A DNA stretch of 64,000 nucleotides, from NCBI RefSeq assembly GCF_900177345.1, contig NZ_FWZT01000017.1, forward strand, positions 1 through 64,000. The letters run 5' to 3'. The notes under the pieces were generated by a model. It saw only the letters and a list, made by a program, of their open reading frames with translations. It had not been told where the DNA came from and ran no database searches. The position numbers were made by a program, and so were the translations under genes. Origin of the DNA: Pseudobacteriovorax antillogorgiicola (lineage in GTDB: Bacteria > Bdellovibrionota_B > Oligoflexia > Oligoflexales > Oligoflexaceae). Each line of letters starts with the position of its first letter. The first letter of the stretch is position 1. Below are positions 54,089 through 63,074 of this stretch, in pieces.

Positions 54089-56086
54089 ATGGATCAGGAG
54101 TCTTGGTTGAGTTTCTTCGTTAAGCAAAAAGTTTTGCTTATCTTAACATCAATTTTTCTTGTGCTAGCCCTGGGTTTTTCTAGCGGTCTCCACTTATTTA
54201 TTAGTAGTCAAAAAGCAGAAATCACTAGTACCTTGATCACCAAGCTTAAGTTTGATCGAGCCGAATATGACAGAATTGATATTGGGCTGCAGAGTATTCG
54301 TGTTTTTAACTTCAAAGCCAGTGGTAGCTACAATATCACGATTCCTAGAATAGAGATCGATCTTGGATTTGATATTCGTAAGGACCCAATCATCTATCCC
54401 AAAAAAATCAAGCTATTTAGGCCCAAAATACTTATCCAACGCAAACATAAAGTCGCTCTGCATCAGCGTAGGAAGAGCAGATCTCCCAAGCGATCTGTCA
54501 TCAAAAGACTCAATCAATTAGAAACAGATATTTTAGCCAAAGCCGCACAAATCATAGTTCGGGATGAAAATGCCTATAAAATAAAAGCCCACCTCGATTT
54601 TAAGCTACTCAGAAGTGAAGGGCATTTATGGTTTTCTTTAGCTCGACTAAATTATCAGGGCAACTCAATATTGAAGTCTGTATCGGGCCGCATGATCTTG
54701 GATTCTCAAGGACCCTACTACCCCTTTCTAGTTTCCAATAAGAATCTGAGTCAGCAGAACTGGCAAGCAAAAGGTAAGATTAAGAAGGATCTTACGAAAG
54801 CCTATCTCTACCTGAAAAACTCTGGCATTCCGCAAGAACTTCGGGACCTTGTTGGCGGACTTATTCCTAACCCTGAAACGATCAACTACGCCATGAGTTT
54901 GAAGGTAGACTTTCAAGAAAAGCTCTTGTTCTCCTACCATGCGGCTAGTACCAATATATCACTCCAACACCCTCAGTTGGCTGATCAAGTCATTGGCCCT
55001 ATACCTAGTAAAGTTCGGGCTATGGGAAGCTTTGATTTAGCATCTGGAGATCTTGAGATATCAAATGGATCATTTAAAATTTTTCATATTAAGGATAAGA
55101 CTCAATCCCTTCAATTCAATTTTGCAGGTCGCATTTCTGAGCTACTTTCACAACGGGCGGTCCTGAGCTTTTCGATTAGAAATCCCCAGCAATCCTGTTC
55201 CCGTAGCCTAGCCTCACTCCCCGATGGTCTCGGGCCACGGCTAGCATCCCTAGATGCTGCTGGAACTTGGGGCTTCTCGCTAGATGTGACTCTTCCACTT
55301 TACGAAATATCTAAAACGGATATTAACAGCGCCGATGTTTGGGGTAATTGTCAATTCCGAAGTCAAGACCCCTTGTTTCAGACTGAATTTTTAAAGGAAC
55401 GAAAGTTCATTCCACAGCTTCACAACTACATTCTCAGCCCCCAACAATACGCTTTTTTCAGAAGCGATTTTAGCCAAACTTATAGCAGATTTCTAATCCA
55501 TAGCTTTGTTGCCAACGAAGATTCGAGTTTTTGGCAGCATCAAGGAGTAAATTTTCGAGCATTGATCGAAGCTATAAAGGTGAATCTTGCAGAAGGCTAC
55601 TTTCGTCTCGGAGCTTCAACCATTACAATGCAAATGGTTAAGAACCTCTACTTTCACCAGAACAAGACAATTAGTCGAAAACTCCAGGAGATTATCATTA
55701 GCTTATACCTAGAGCAAATTCTGTCTAAGACTCAAATAATCGATATCTATGCAAACATTATTGAATTCGGACCTGATATCTACGGCATTCACGAAGCAAG
55801 TCGCATCATGTTTGGCAAGAAAGAAGATAATCTCAGTATCATTGAAGCTGCATACTTAGGCACCATACTACCATCTCCGCGCCACTATTTCGACAATTAC
55901 TGCCACGGCTCCCTCAACGGTGATACTCGTCAAAACCTTTACAGAACCTTAGAGAGGCTGCACAGCAGTGGTCACATCACAACAATTCAATACCAAGGTG
56001 CATTGCGACAACCTCTCCACTTCTATAGAGATCAAAAAGTGATGTCCGAGCACTGCCCCATGGTGCTATCAAAGGCAGAACTCTAA
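54089..56086 (+). CDS. AsmA-like domain fused to a peptidoglycan glycosyltransferase (GT51)
   Basis: 665 residues: membrane anchor near 13-35, a long beta-rich periplasmic region (about 40-440) of the AsmA/TamB-like type, then a GT51 domain (about 465-660). GT51 motifs are the catalytic Glu477 in ANEDSSFWQHQG, GASTITMQMVKNLYF near 508, and YANIIEFGPDIYGIHEAS near 554-571 (Glu559), the form seen in monofunctional MtgA enzymes. There is no transpeptidase domain. It should polymerise lipid II into glycan chains; the AsmA-like part may place it at lipid or membrane sites. Confidence 0.88.
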   Translation: MDQESWLSFFVKQKVLLILTSIFLVLALGFSSGLHLFISSQKAEITSTLITKLKFDRAEYDRIDIGLQSIRVFNFKASGSYNITIPRIEIDLGFDIRKDPIIYPKKIKLFRPKILIQRKHKVALHQRRKSRSPKRSVIKRLNQLETDILAKAAQIIVRDENAYKIKAHLDFKLLRSEGHLWFSLARLNYQGNSILKSVSGRMILDSQGPYYPFLVSNKNLSQQNWQAKGKIKKDLTKAYLYLKNSGIPQELRDLVGGLIPNPETINYAMSLKVDFQEKLLFSYHAASTNISLQHPQLADQVIGPIPSKVRAMGSFDLASGDLEISNGSFKIFHIKDKTQSLQFNFAGRISELLSQRAVLSFSIRNPQQSCSRSLASLPDGLGPRLASLDAAGTWGFSLDVTLPLYEISKTDINSADVWGNCQFRSQDPLFQTEFLKERKFIPQLHNYILSPQQYAFFRSDFSQTYSRFLIHSFVANEDSSFWQHQGVNFRALIEAIKVNLAEGYFRLGASTITMQMVKNLYFHQNKTISRKLQEIIISLYLEQILSKTQIIDIYANIIEFGPDIYGIHEASRIMFGKKEDNLSIIEAAYLGTILPSPRHYFDNYCHGSLNGDTRQNLYRTLERLHSSGHITTIQYQGALRQPLHFYRDQKVMSEHCPMVLSKAEL

Positions 56087-56096
56087 GCTGAAGGCA

Positions 56097-56351
56097 CTAT
56101 ACCTGAGTATTGGCTGCCTTGATTTTTGGGGTACTGGAGCTTGCCCAGGGCTGAAAATCTCGGATCACTCCCACCCGATAACCAAGGGCGTTTAAAACCA
56201 AGTTCGTAGAGTCGAGCTGAACCGTCCGCTTGTTCTTTTCGAGTTGATAGACAAAGTTAAGCCCCACTCCGGACATATCTGCTAGCTCTTTTTGAGTTAG
56301 CCCTCGACGCTTTCTTTCATTCCGCACAAAGCTGCCAATATCCCAATCCAT
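56097..56351 (-). CDS. XRE-type transcriptional regulator (HipB/Y4mF-like)
   Basis: 84 residues with one helix-turn-helix (RKRRGLTQKELADMSGVGLNFVYQLEKNKR, about 10-39) and the C-terminal strand LNALGYRVGV of the HipB/Y4mF group, which is normally an antitoxin. Start at 56351 (GGAGAAAGC before the ATG); the longer frame to 56405 is not supported. No HipA-type toxin gene is adjacent, so it is an orphan regulator here. Confidence 0.82.
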   Translation of the reverse strand: MDWDIGSFVRNERKRRGLTQKELADMSGVGLNFVYQLEKNKRTVQLDSTNLVLNALGYRVGVIRDFQPWASSSTPKIKAANTQV

Positions 56352-56417
56352 AGCTTTCTCCCATCCCGATTTGCAGTATGAACTATTATCGCAAATCCGG
56401 AGCATATTTTCATGCTT

Positions 56418-57305
56418 TCAGAGGGCAAACTCAGCAACATTCTTTTTAGGATCAGTGGCTTCGTATTTGCCTTTTTCATTGAGTCTAACCCCGGCTACAG
56501 CGACATTAGAATCGTGTGTGAAAAAAATTCTCCACTGCTCTGGAACCAGAGTTTTGTAGAGACTCTCTTTTTCATTGATTAAGAGTTCAGGAAATCGGTC
56601 GTAGCCCATGGTTATAGGAAGATTGACCCATGGCACACCAGGAATCAGATCACCTGCGAATATCACCGTTTCCGAATCTCCTCGCACAATGGTAAGTAGC
56701 TGGCCTGGTGTATGCCCATGGGATTCCATGAAATCAATTTCTGGAGCTAGTTCAGGCAAGTTTTTGCCCTTCGGGACTATCTTGAGTCTACCTGATGCTT
56801 TAAGCTTCTCAGTCAGGTGTGGAATGAAGGAAGCACGATCTCGAAAGTGAGGGGTTTCCGCCCTCGCGAAGGCCTCTTCACCAACTATGTAACGTGCGTT
56901 TTTAAACAGAAGATCGTAATCCCCCCCGCGACTCTCTTGGTAAGAAGGTAAAAGACCTCCAGCATGATCGAAGTGCAAATGAGAAAGAATTACATAATCG
57001 ATATCATCCTCGGATTTCCCTAAAGCAGACAGATTTTCTAGAAGCCGATGGCCTCCTGGCTCAACACCGAATCGTTCCGACATTTTAGGTTCCATATAAT
57101 CGCCGATTCCAGTTTCACATAGTATTGTGCCATGTCTTGTTTCGAGTAGCATCGAGCGACAAGATAAGCGGATTCGCCCTTGCTCATCAGGCTCACACCA
57201 ACGGCTCCAAAGTGCTTTTGGAGCATTCCCGAACATCGAGCCACCATCGAGCCATTGTCCATTTCCTTCCACTGACCACATGCGCATCTTCTTCCCTTTC
57301 GTCAT
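56418..57305 (-). CDS. MBL-fold metallo-hydrolase (lactonase-like)
   Basis: 295 residues with the metallo-beta-lactamase zinc motif HLHFDHAGG near 109-117, a His in MESHGHTPGQL near 195-202, Asp in FAGDLIPG near 215, and TMGYDRFPE and THDSNVA near the C-terminus. It resembles the N-acyl-homoserine-lactone lactonase / COG0491 group, but the substrate is unknown. GGGAGGT precedes the ATG. It lies 66 bases upstream of the XRE gene on the same strand and could share its transcript. Confidence 0.9.
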   Translation of the reverse strand: MTKGKKMRMWSVEGNGQWLDGGSMFGNAPKALWSRWCEPDEQGRIRLSCRSMLLETRHGTILCETGIGDYMEPKMSERFGVEPGGHRLLENLSALGKSEDDIDYVILSHLHFDHAGGLLPSYQESRGGDYDLLFKNARYIVGEEAFARAETPHFRDRASFIPHLTEKLKASGRLKIVPKGKNLPELAPEIDFMESHGHTPGQLLTIVRGDSETVIFAGDLIPGVPWVNLPITMGYDRFPELLINEKESLYKTLVPEQWRIFFTHDSNVAVAGVRLNEKGKYEATDPKKNVAEFAL

Positions 57306-57768
57306 AGGTATACCTCCCAGATCTAGTTGACCACCTTCGTAGCGGTGGGTCCGACATTTTTTATCTTCACAAAATAATTGACGAAGACCATGAAAATCAA
57401 TTAGTTCTAGTATGCCTATTTCTTAATCGAAACCAGCAATGCCTCGCGGCTCTTGGCTCGTGTGTTTCTTTTTCCTCAGTTATTCACAAATCTTGTGGAT
57501 AAGTTTTATCCTTGGGTGGTTTTTCTAGGTTATTTTGTCAAATTTTCCCCTGATTTTCAGTGAGTTCTGGGAGATTTACCCTAACTCTTGTGTCGCACAG
57601 TCCCGTTGTCTTGTATCATTATGGGTAGAGCCAAGAAACCGCTGTCAACTCGATCGTTAATTCTTACTCTAAGTAATAAAATTCATTGCACCCGGTTAAA
57701 GCTTTATCTCAGGAAGGCCGAAGAAGGGAAGGTTAACAGAAGTCCCTCACTTCTCGCGAGAAAACAGA
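57306..57768. other. Divergent region with two DnaA boxes
   Basis: 463 bases between the MBL gene and the secreted metalloprotease gene. It contains an inverted pair of consensus DnaA boxes (57480-57502) followed by an AT-rich stretch (57503-57570). No gene is seen. Confidence 0.5.
57480..57502. promoter_or_regulatory. Inverted pair of consensus DnaA boxes
   Basis: TTATTCACA at 57480-57488 and TGTGGATAA at 57494-57502 (reverse complement TTATCCACA) both fit TTATNCACA exactly and are 5 bases apart in opposite orientation. They could bind DnaA at a control site. No dnaA, dnaN, gyrB or rpmH is nearby, so this need not be the origin. Confidence 0.5.
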
Positions 57769-59556
57769 ATGACCCGAATAAGCAAATTACCAGCGATTCT
57801 AGCAGTTTTCGTAGGAACTACCAGCTCGAATTTGGCTTCCAGTCAATCGGGTCGCCAAGACGTCCTGATACATTCTTATAGCCCCGCTGACGCTGGATTC
57901 GATCGGAGTTTGAGACTCCAAGGCTCGACTCCAATCGGCCTTGAGAACCGCGTTTCCGGCGTTTTAGAAAGACTCCACGATCGCGTCACCGTAAAATCAA
58001 GAACCAGCGGCGTATTCAGCCTCGTTGATCGAAACATTCGCACCAATTCGTACAGTTTTGAACTGGACGGGATTTCCTTTTGTCAGTTTCAGATGAAAGC
58101 CCACGAATCCGTAAATGGCGCTGTCACTGTTCTCGGTTCGATGCCCAATGTGGTAATCGACGAGCAGTACCAACTTAATCAGTGGCCCAGCGTACAAGAT
58201 AGCCTCGATGTCGCTGAGGTTGCACGATTTGAAAACGGAATTTCAGAGCCATTCAGCATCGTAAAAAAACGTGCCTGCCTTTGGGTTGAGGACGGGGAAA
58301 TCATTCGCGCCTGGGAGCTGACCCTTAAGTCCGGCAAACTTAATTACAAAGCTATTGCTGATGACTCGACCGTGTACGAATTTCAAAACAAGTTCTTCCA
58401 CGCTGACGGTACCGCCCGAGTCTATTCCACCAACCCGGTCGATGGCGAACTCACAGACTACACAGTGACGAACTTACAGCCCGACGACAGTGGCCAAGTA
58501 TTGGTTGAAAACGATAAGTTCATCACTCTTCTGGATACCGATGAGTACAGCTACTTCGCTGATCTTGAAGCGCCCTACGAATTCATCACAAGCCCTTCCG
58601 AGGAAGAATTTAAGGAAATCTCCCTTTTTACGAACGCAAACAGGGCCCTTGATTGGCTCGAAAGCCAGGGATACCAAAACTTCGGAAGCGCGGCGATCAG
58701 AGTTGTCGTTCACGCGAGCTTTGGTGGTGATACGAACAATGCTCTTTATCAGCCAGGCGACGATTTCTCTACAATCTATGTCGGAGATGGAGATGGTTCG
58801 ATCCTTCAAAATCTTTCGGTCGATTACGATGTGGTCGCCCACGAGATCGGTCACCACGTAGTGTACCACTCAATCAAAGACATCAAAAACGAATCCCTCG
58901 TTCTTCACGAAGGACTAGCCGACTTTTTCACTTATGCTAAAACTGGGAATGCCTGCCTCGGAGAAAGCATCTGTCCTTCGACCAGCGGGATTTGTGCGAT
59001 CCCAAATCAATGTTTGAGAACCGCGGAAAATACCTACTCCTACACCTCCGCTGACTTACCTTCCGAAGCACACTTAAGAAGTCAGTTCATCTCCGGCTAC
59101 CTTTGGGATCTCATAACAATCGATGGGATTTCCACGGATACGGTAACTCAGATAGTTTTACAAGCGATAGACCTTTTCGTTAAAGACAGCGGTTACACCC
59201 ACTTCATCCTCGGTCTGATGATGGTAGACGAATCCTCGTTTGCAGGGCAGTACTGTGACACCATATACAACCGAGCCATCGAACGTGGTCTCGCAGAGAA
59301 GATTACGGATTACGACTGCTCAAACATTGCCACACTTGTTGCCGACTCAGGAGGGAGTCTCAGCGAGCTTGTTGGAGGTGATACAAGTTCAAGCACCGAG
59401 GAAAACTCATCCAGTTCGAGCAAAACATCGTGGTGTGGCTCCATTGGATTGTCTGAAGGAAGTAGTGGCCTCTCGATAATTCTTCTCGTTGGCCTCCCTT
59501 TAATTCTGTGGACGCGAAAAAGGACGGTCGCTCCCGATGAGACAAATCAGTCATAA
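57769..59556 (+). CDS. Secreted zinc metalloprotease (gluzincin) with C-terminal sorting-like tail
   Basis: 595 residues. A signal peptide ends near residue 27 (SSNLASSQ). The N-terminal half (about 50-290) looks like an FTP/PepSY-type propeptide. The catalytic domain has HEIGHHVVYH with HExxH near 361-365 and the third ligand Glu in LHEGLADFF near 384, the thermolysin-type set. Disulfide-forming Cys follow (near 397-423). The C-terminus is a Ser/Thr-rich linker, then WCGSIG, a hydrophobic helix (LSIILLVGLPLILW) and RKR: the three-part shape of CTERM sorting signals. Codon use is richer in C-ending codons than in its neighbours. Confidence 0.85.
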   Translation: MTRISKLPAILAVFVGTTSSNLASSQSGRQDVLIHSYSPADAGFDRSLRLQGSTPIGLENRVSGVLERLHDRVTVKSRTSGVFSLVDRNIRTNSYSFELDGISFCQFQMKAHESVNGAVTVLGSMPNVVIDEQYQLNQWPSVQDSLDVAEVARFENGISEPFSIVKKRACLWVEDGEIIRAWELTLKSGKLNYKAIADDSTVYEFQNKFFHADGTARVYSTNPVDGELTDYTVTNLQPDDSGQVLVENDKFITLLDTDEYSYFADLEAPYEFITSPSEEEFKEISLFTNANRALDWLESQGYQNFGSAAIRVVVHASFGGDTNNALYQPGDDFSTIYVGDGDGSILQNLSVDYDVVAHEIGHHVVYHSIKDIKNESLVLHEGLADFFTYAKTGNACLGESICPSTSGICAIPNQCLRTAENTYSYTSADLPSEAHLRSQFISGYLWDLITIDGISTDTVTQIVLQAIDLFVKDSGYTHFILGLMMVDESSFAGQYCDTIYNRAIERGLAEKITDYDCSNIATLVADSGGSLSELVGGDTSSSTEENSSSSSKTSWCGSIGLSEGSSGLSIILLVGLPLILWTRKRTVAPDETNQS

Positions 59557-60505
59557 GAATTACAAGCTTCATCTCCTATGCTTTTTAATCAGTGCTGCAC
59601 TAGCTTTACCCTTAGTCGCAGCCAATGAAAAACCGTCCCTTTATTTCACAATTAGCCTAATTTGGACTGGTTCACATCTCCATTCCCATAACATTGAAGC
59701 CCTACAGGATCTTCGAAAGAAGCATCCTAAAATAAGGTTTCATCATTTAGTCAGTCCCGCCTATTTTGTAAGCCAGAATGCAAAGAAGAATCGCGACATC
59801 ATCATGTCTTTGATTCAAAGGGATGATCAAGTCGGAATTTATATAGCCCCCTGGCGAAGTATCGTTGAGAAATCGAAGACTCTATTCCGGGTTTCTCCAT
59901 CGTTCTGGGGACCCAAAGAAGATGGCTGCCACACAGACTGTGGCAACTCAGTTCCACTGACAATTTACCAAGAAGATGATATTAAGAGGATATTTAAAAC
60001 TAGCCTTGATATCTTAAAAACTTCAGGCCTGCCTGTAGGTCAATCTTATGCAGTTTCAGGCTGGCAACACTCAGCAGACATCGTATCTGCCGCCGCGACG
60101 TTAGGCTTAAAGTTTGATTTCTCGCCGATTCCCCCATCGCGCATTGAAAGGCGTTTGCATCACTTCCCCATATTTAGCTGGACCTTTGAGAATTGGCAAC
60201 AGTTTGAAAAGTTTCCATATCCCATGCAGTCGCCAACGGACAGCCATGTGATCTTTATTCCTCAAAACGGCGGAGTCGTCGACTACAACACCAGTAACGA
60301 GTTAGTAAGCTACTTTCAGGAAACCATCAACACGAAGCTGGAAGCTAAGTCCCTATACAATTTAGTGATTCACCAGGAAACCGCAGCCACCTTCCTACCT
60401 CGCCTTCATGCAACTCTGCAAGCCCTCAAGGACCTGGCCGAGAAGAATGCCATCACTTTGACTTTTGACTGGCTTTCCTATAGGAATAGGATCGAGTCTC
60501 ACTAG
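59537..60505 (+). CDS. Secreted polysaccharide-deacetylase-like protein
   Basis: 322 residues with a signal peptide ending near residue 30 (LPLVAANE). The body has alternating beta/alpha units and a His-rich N-terminal segment (WTGSHLHSHNIEAL near 43-56), suggesting a deacetylase-like TIM/NodB fold, but the metal triad is not clear (Asp-His-His of NodB is missing in the expected form). Treat the family as tentative. It overlaps the metalloprotease gene end by 20 bases, so the two are likely one transcript. Confidence 0.6.
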   Translation: MRQISHKNYKLHLLCFLISAALALPLVAANEKPSLYFTISLIWTGSHLHSHNIEALQDLRKKHPKIRFHHLVSPAYFVSQNAKKNRDIIMSLIQRDDQVGIYIAPWRSIVEKSKTLFRVSPSFWGPKEDGCHTDCGNSVPLTIYQEDDIKRIFKTSLDILKTSGLPVGQSYAVSGWQHSADIVSAAATLGLKFDFSPIPPSRIERRLHHFPIFSWTFENWQQFEKFPYPMQSPTDSHVIFIPQNGGVVDYNTSNELVSYFQETINTKLEAKSLYNLVIHQETAATFLPRLHATLQALKDLAEKNAITLTFDWLSYRNRIESH

Positions 60506-60515
60506 GAAGGTCGCC

Positions 60516-61304
60516 ATGTACATCGATATTCATACCCATCTTACCCATGAAAAATTCTCAGCCGACCTAGAGCAGGTTATCCAGAGAGCCAAAGATGCCC
60601 AGCTAAGCGCTATTGTCGTGAATGGCTTAGAGCCCGCCTCTAACCGTGAGATTCTAAAGATGGCTGCCAAACACGACGTTATTTATCCTGCACTTGGCAT
60701 CTATCCCATTGATGCTATAAATAAGCTGGCCCAAGATTTACCTTTTTCTGTTGCCCAATTTGATGTTGATAAAGAAATCGAATTTATCGCAGCACAGGCT
60801 AAAGCTGGCGCGATCAAGGCCGTAGGAGAGTGTGGACTGGATGGGTATTGGGTAGGTGAAGAAACGTTTACTGAGCAAGAGCGAGTGTTTATCAAGCTAC
60901 TAGATATCGCCATGACTCATGATCTCCCTATAATCATTCATACTCGCAAGCGCGAGAAACGCTCTATCGAGATCCTTGAGCACTATAAGCCTAAAAGAGT
61001 TAATTTTCACTGCTATGGAGGCAAGGTTAAGCTTGCACTTCGAGTTGCTGAGGAACATGGCTGGCATTTTTCGATACCTGCTAATGCAAGAAAAAATCAG
61101 GCGTTTACAAAGATGCTCTTAGAGCTGCCGGAAGCTTCGATTTTAACTGAAACGGACGCCCCGTTCTTAGCACCGGAACAAGGGCAAAGGAACGAGCCTT
61201 GTCATGTAGTAGGGACCATCGCCTATCTTGCTGAGTTGCGACAATGGCCTTTAGACAAAGCTCGTGAACTAGTGTTAAATAATTTCAAAAGACTTATGGA
61301 CTGA
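60516..61304 (+). CDS. tatD: TatD-family metal-dependent hydrolase
   Basis: 262 residues, TIM-barrel deoxyribonuclease family. Metal motifs: DIHTHL near 4-9, GECGLDGYW near 105-113, IIHTRK near 142-147, NFHCYGG near 166-172 and TETDAP near 212-217. The ATG at 60516 is preceded by AGGAAGG about 5-10 bases upstream; a longer frame from 60465 overlaps the preceding gene. Family enzymes act as 3'-5' exonuclease-like DNases in repair. Confidence 0.94.
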   Translation: MYIDIHTHLTHEKFSADLEQVIQRAKDAQLSAIVVNGLEPASNREILKMAAKHDVIYPALGIYPIDAINKLAQDLPFSVAQFDVDKEIEFIAAQAKAGAIKAVGECGLDGYWVGEETFTEQERVFIKLLDIAMTHDLPIIIHTRKREKRSIEILEHYKPKRVNFHCYGGKVKLALRVAEEHGWHFSIPANARKNQAFTKMLLELPEASILTETDAPFLAPEQGQRNEPCHVVGTIAYLAELRQWPLDKARELVLNNFKRLMD

Positions 61305-61310
61305 CGAATC

Positions 61311-61925
61311 TTAGAGCCAAAGCTTGAAGCCAGCGGCAAAGCCATCTCGTGTCATTTCAAAACTTTCGACACCTGTATCGCCAGAACTTTGTGAGTAGTT
61401 CCCATCGGCACGTTCCACACGAAGCATCAACGATAGAGATGACGTTAAAAAGTAATTCCAAGAGATATTAGTAACCCGTCCTGTTCCAGCAAAGCGAGAC
61501 GTTTTATCAACGTTCTGCATATTGACCTGACCACCGAAAACCCCAGCCCCAAAACCTAGATTACCCATTGGGGAACTGAATGAAAACGTGACTTCACCGG
61601 ATAGCTCAGAGCCATTAAAGTGCTCTAAGGCTCCACCTTTTGACTCTTGGTCAATATGAGTGTGGTAAAAGGCAAGGTGAATAAACTTGTACATCTCGAT
61701 CCCAATGCCATCGCGAATTCCGCTACCTGTCCAAGTCGCCTCACGAGCACCAAACACACTTTCATCGCCAGACTTTGTAATTCGCCCGTAAAACGCGAGA
61801 AAAGATTGATCGAAGAATAAATTTTTTCCATAAGACGATCGCGCTGAATCGATAGCAGAATGCGATTGTGCAAATGATGGAATACTGAGCAACAGCGTAG
61901 CAGCAATTGTAACAACTCTGAACAT
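61311..61925 (-). CDS. Small outer-membrane beta-barrel-like protein, 204 aa
   Basis: A signal peptide ends near residue 20 (SFAQSH). The rest is beta-rich with a YxxN/GxGxG-type barrel rhythm (EVTFSFSSPMGNLGFGAGVF, SRFAGTGRVTNISWNYFLTSSLSLMLR). The end GFKLWL is close to but not the classic C-terminal Phe. The start at 61925 is chosen because MFRVV leads straight into the signal sequence. Not assigned. Confidence 0.6.
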   Translation of the reverse strand: MFRVVTIAATLLLSIPSFAQSHSAIDSARSSYGKNLFFDQSFLAFYGRITKSGDESVFGAREATWTGSGIRDGIGIEMYKFIHLAFYHTHIDQESKGGALEHFNGSELSGEVTFSFSSPMGNLGFGAGVFGGQVNMQNVDKTSRFAGTGRVTNISWNYFLTSSLSLMLRVERADGNYSQSSGDTGVESFEMTRDGFAAGFKLWL

Positions 61926-62154
61926 AACGAACCCATCCATACAATGTAGCATTTTTATAAAATCTACGAGATATGGAGCAACGTCCGTGCCAGTCTACAA
62001 GTATTGTAAAAAAGGGTGGTTATGTGTGGAGGTTCTGTCCAAATGCTTGACAGTTCCACCTGCTTAAGTTGCTTTGCAGCTCTTAGAGGCAGGGTTTACC
62101 ATGAAAATGTTGAGATTTCAGAGCCTTACTAGATAACAGTTTCGACTCGCCAGC

Positions 62155-62562
62155 TTATCCGATGAAATCATCCTTCACTTCACTCACCCGTTGCCAGGTT
62201 TGCGTGACGGCTTGTGTCATGATTTCTGTTTCCCAAGTATCCCCTTTGGGGCAGTCCTTAAGTTCGTTCAGCCAACTAAGAAGGTCATCGATATACTTGC
62301 CTTTGTCTGACTTCATCGTATGATCGTAAGTATGCTTGAGATGGGCTAACCAAGCATCTCGGTTCGAGGCGAGAAGATTGACAAGGTTATTAAGTCGAAC
62401 AGTTCCTTCTTTCTCTTCCCAGCCACCTGCAATGCGAAATGGATACTGATCCTTGTCTTTTTTGTGAAGCCAGAGTTTGAAGTTATTTCCTAGATCTACA
62501 ACTTCATAGTCGCTTGGCAGGGCCTCATGGAAGCCATCTGGCCGTTTCCAAACAAGATGCAT
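62155..62562 (-). CDS. Hypothetical cytosolic protein, 135 aa
   Basis: A compact soluble protein, Trp-rich (six in 135), with strong helical propensity in the second half. AGGAGG 6 bases before the ATG at 62562 is a clear ribosome site. Not recognised. Confidence 0.65.
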   Translation of the reverse strand: MHLVWKRPDGFHEALPSDYEVVDLGNNFKLWLHKKDKDQYPFRIAGGWEEKEGTVRLNNLVNLLASNRDAWLAHLKHTYDHTMKSDKGKYIDDLLSWLNELKDCPKGDTWETEIMTQAVTQTWQRVSEVKDDFIG

Positions 62563-62663
62563 CAATATCCTCCTAGTATTGCTAAAGGTACGTAGCAAGC
62601 GGATTCTATCATAAGAATCCCTTAAAAGACCAGCGTCCTCATATGCGTATCTTTAGCGGATTC

Positions 62664-63038
62664 CTAGGCTGGCTTCGTGCTTTCTCCACTATCGCCACCA
62701 TGATATCGTTCAATGAAGTTCTCCATGGTCTTGCGTTGGTCCGCGGAAAACTCGTCAAATTGAACCCCCATACCAGAAGCAAGATCTTTCTCTGGAAGGG
62801 CGGTCTGCACCCAAATTACTTTTCCAGACGCTTCGAGAGTTTCTTTGCTATCGGGAAGGGTAAAGGTCAATTTTACTTCGCTCCCCATATCGAGTGGCTT
62901 GGACGTCTCGATAAAAACGCCTCCCGTCCCCAGGTCACGGCAGAAGTCAAAAAGGTAACTGCCATTTGGGGAACGGTAATCCACTAGTAATTGGATGGGG
63001 ATTCTTTGGTTGATACGATCGTCTTTCTTGCCGGCCAT
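62664..63038 (-). CDS. PilZ-domain protein, Myxococcus type
   Basis: 124 residues that are a single PilZ domain: RxxxR in DRINQRIPIQ near 8-12, and the second motif DLGTGGVFIE near 36-45 where the usual Ser of DxSxxG is a Gly. This is the short Plz variant of deltaproteobacteria (RxxxR plus GGxF). It may bind cyclic di-GMP, although the changed Ser lowers that likelihood. It lies 36 bases downstream of mltG on the same strand. Confidence 0.9.
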   Translation of the reverse strand: MAGKKDDRINQRIPIQLLVDYRSPNGSYLFDFCRDLGTGGVFIETSKPLDMGSEVKLTFTLPDSKETLEASGKVIWVQTALPEKDLASGMGVQFDEFSADQRKTMENFIERYHGGDSGESTKPA

Positions 63039-63074
63039 GGACCCTCTCCTGAAAAAATATAAAAAACGTGCACC

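Noticed and set aside
53028-56086. A complete Mla lipid transport operon
   Set aside because: Only the MlaE-like permease is present; the following gene is a glycosyltransferase, not an MCE or ATPase protein.
56097-56351. HipBA toxin-antitoxin module
   Set aside because: Only the HipB-like XRE gene is present; the neighbour is an MBL hydrolase, not a HipA-type kinase.
57480-57502. Chromosomal replication origin
   Set aside because: Only two DnaA boxes are visible and no dnaA, dnaN, gyrB, rpmH or parAB gene is near; reported as a DnaA-box pair instead.
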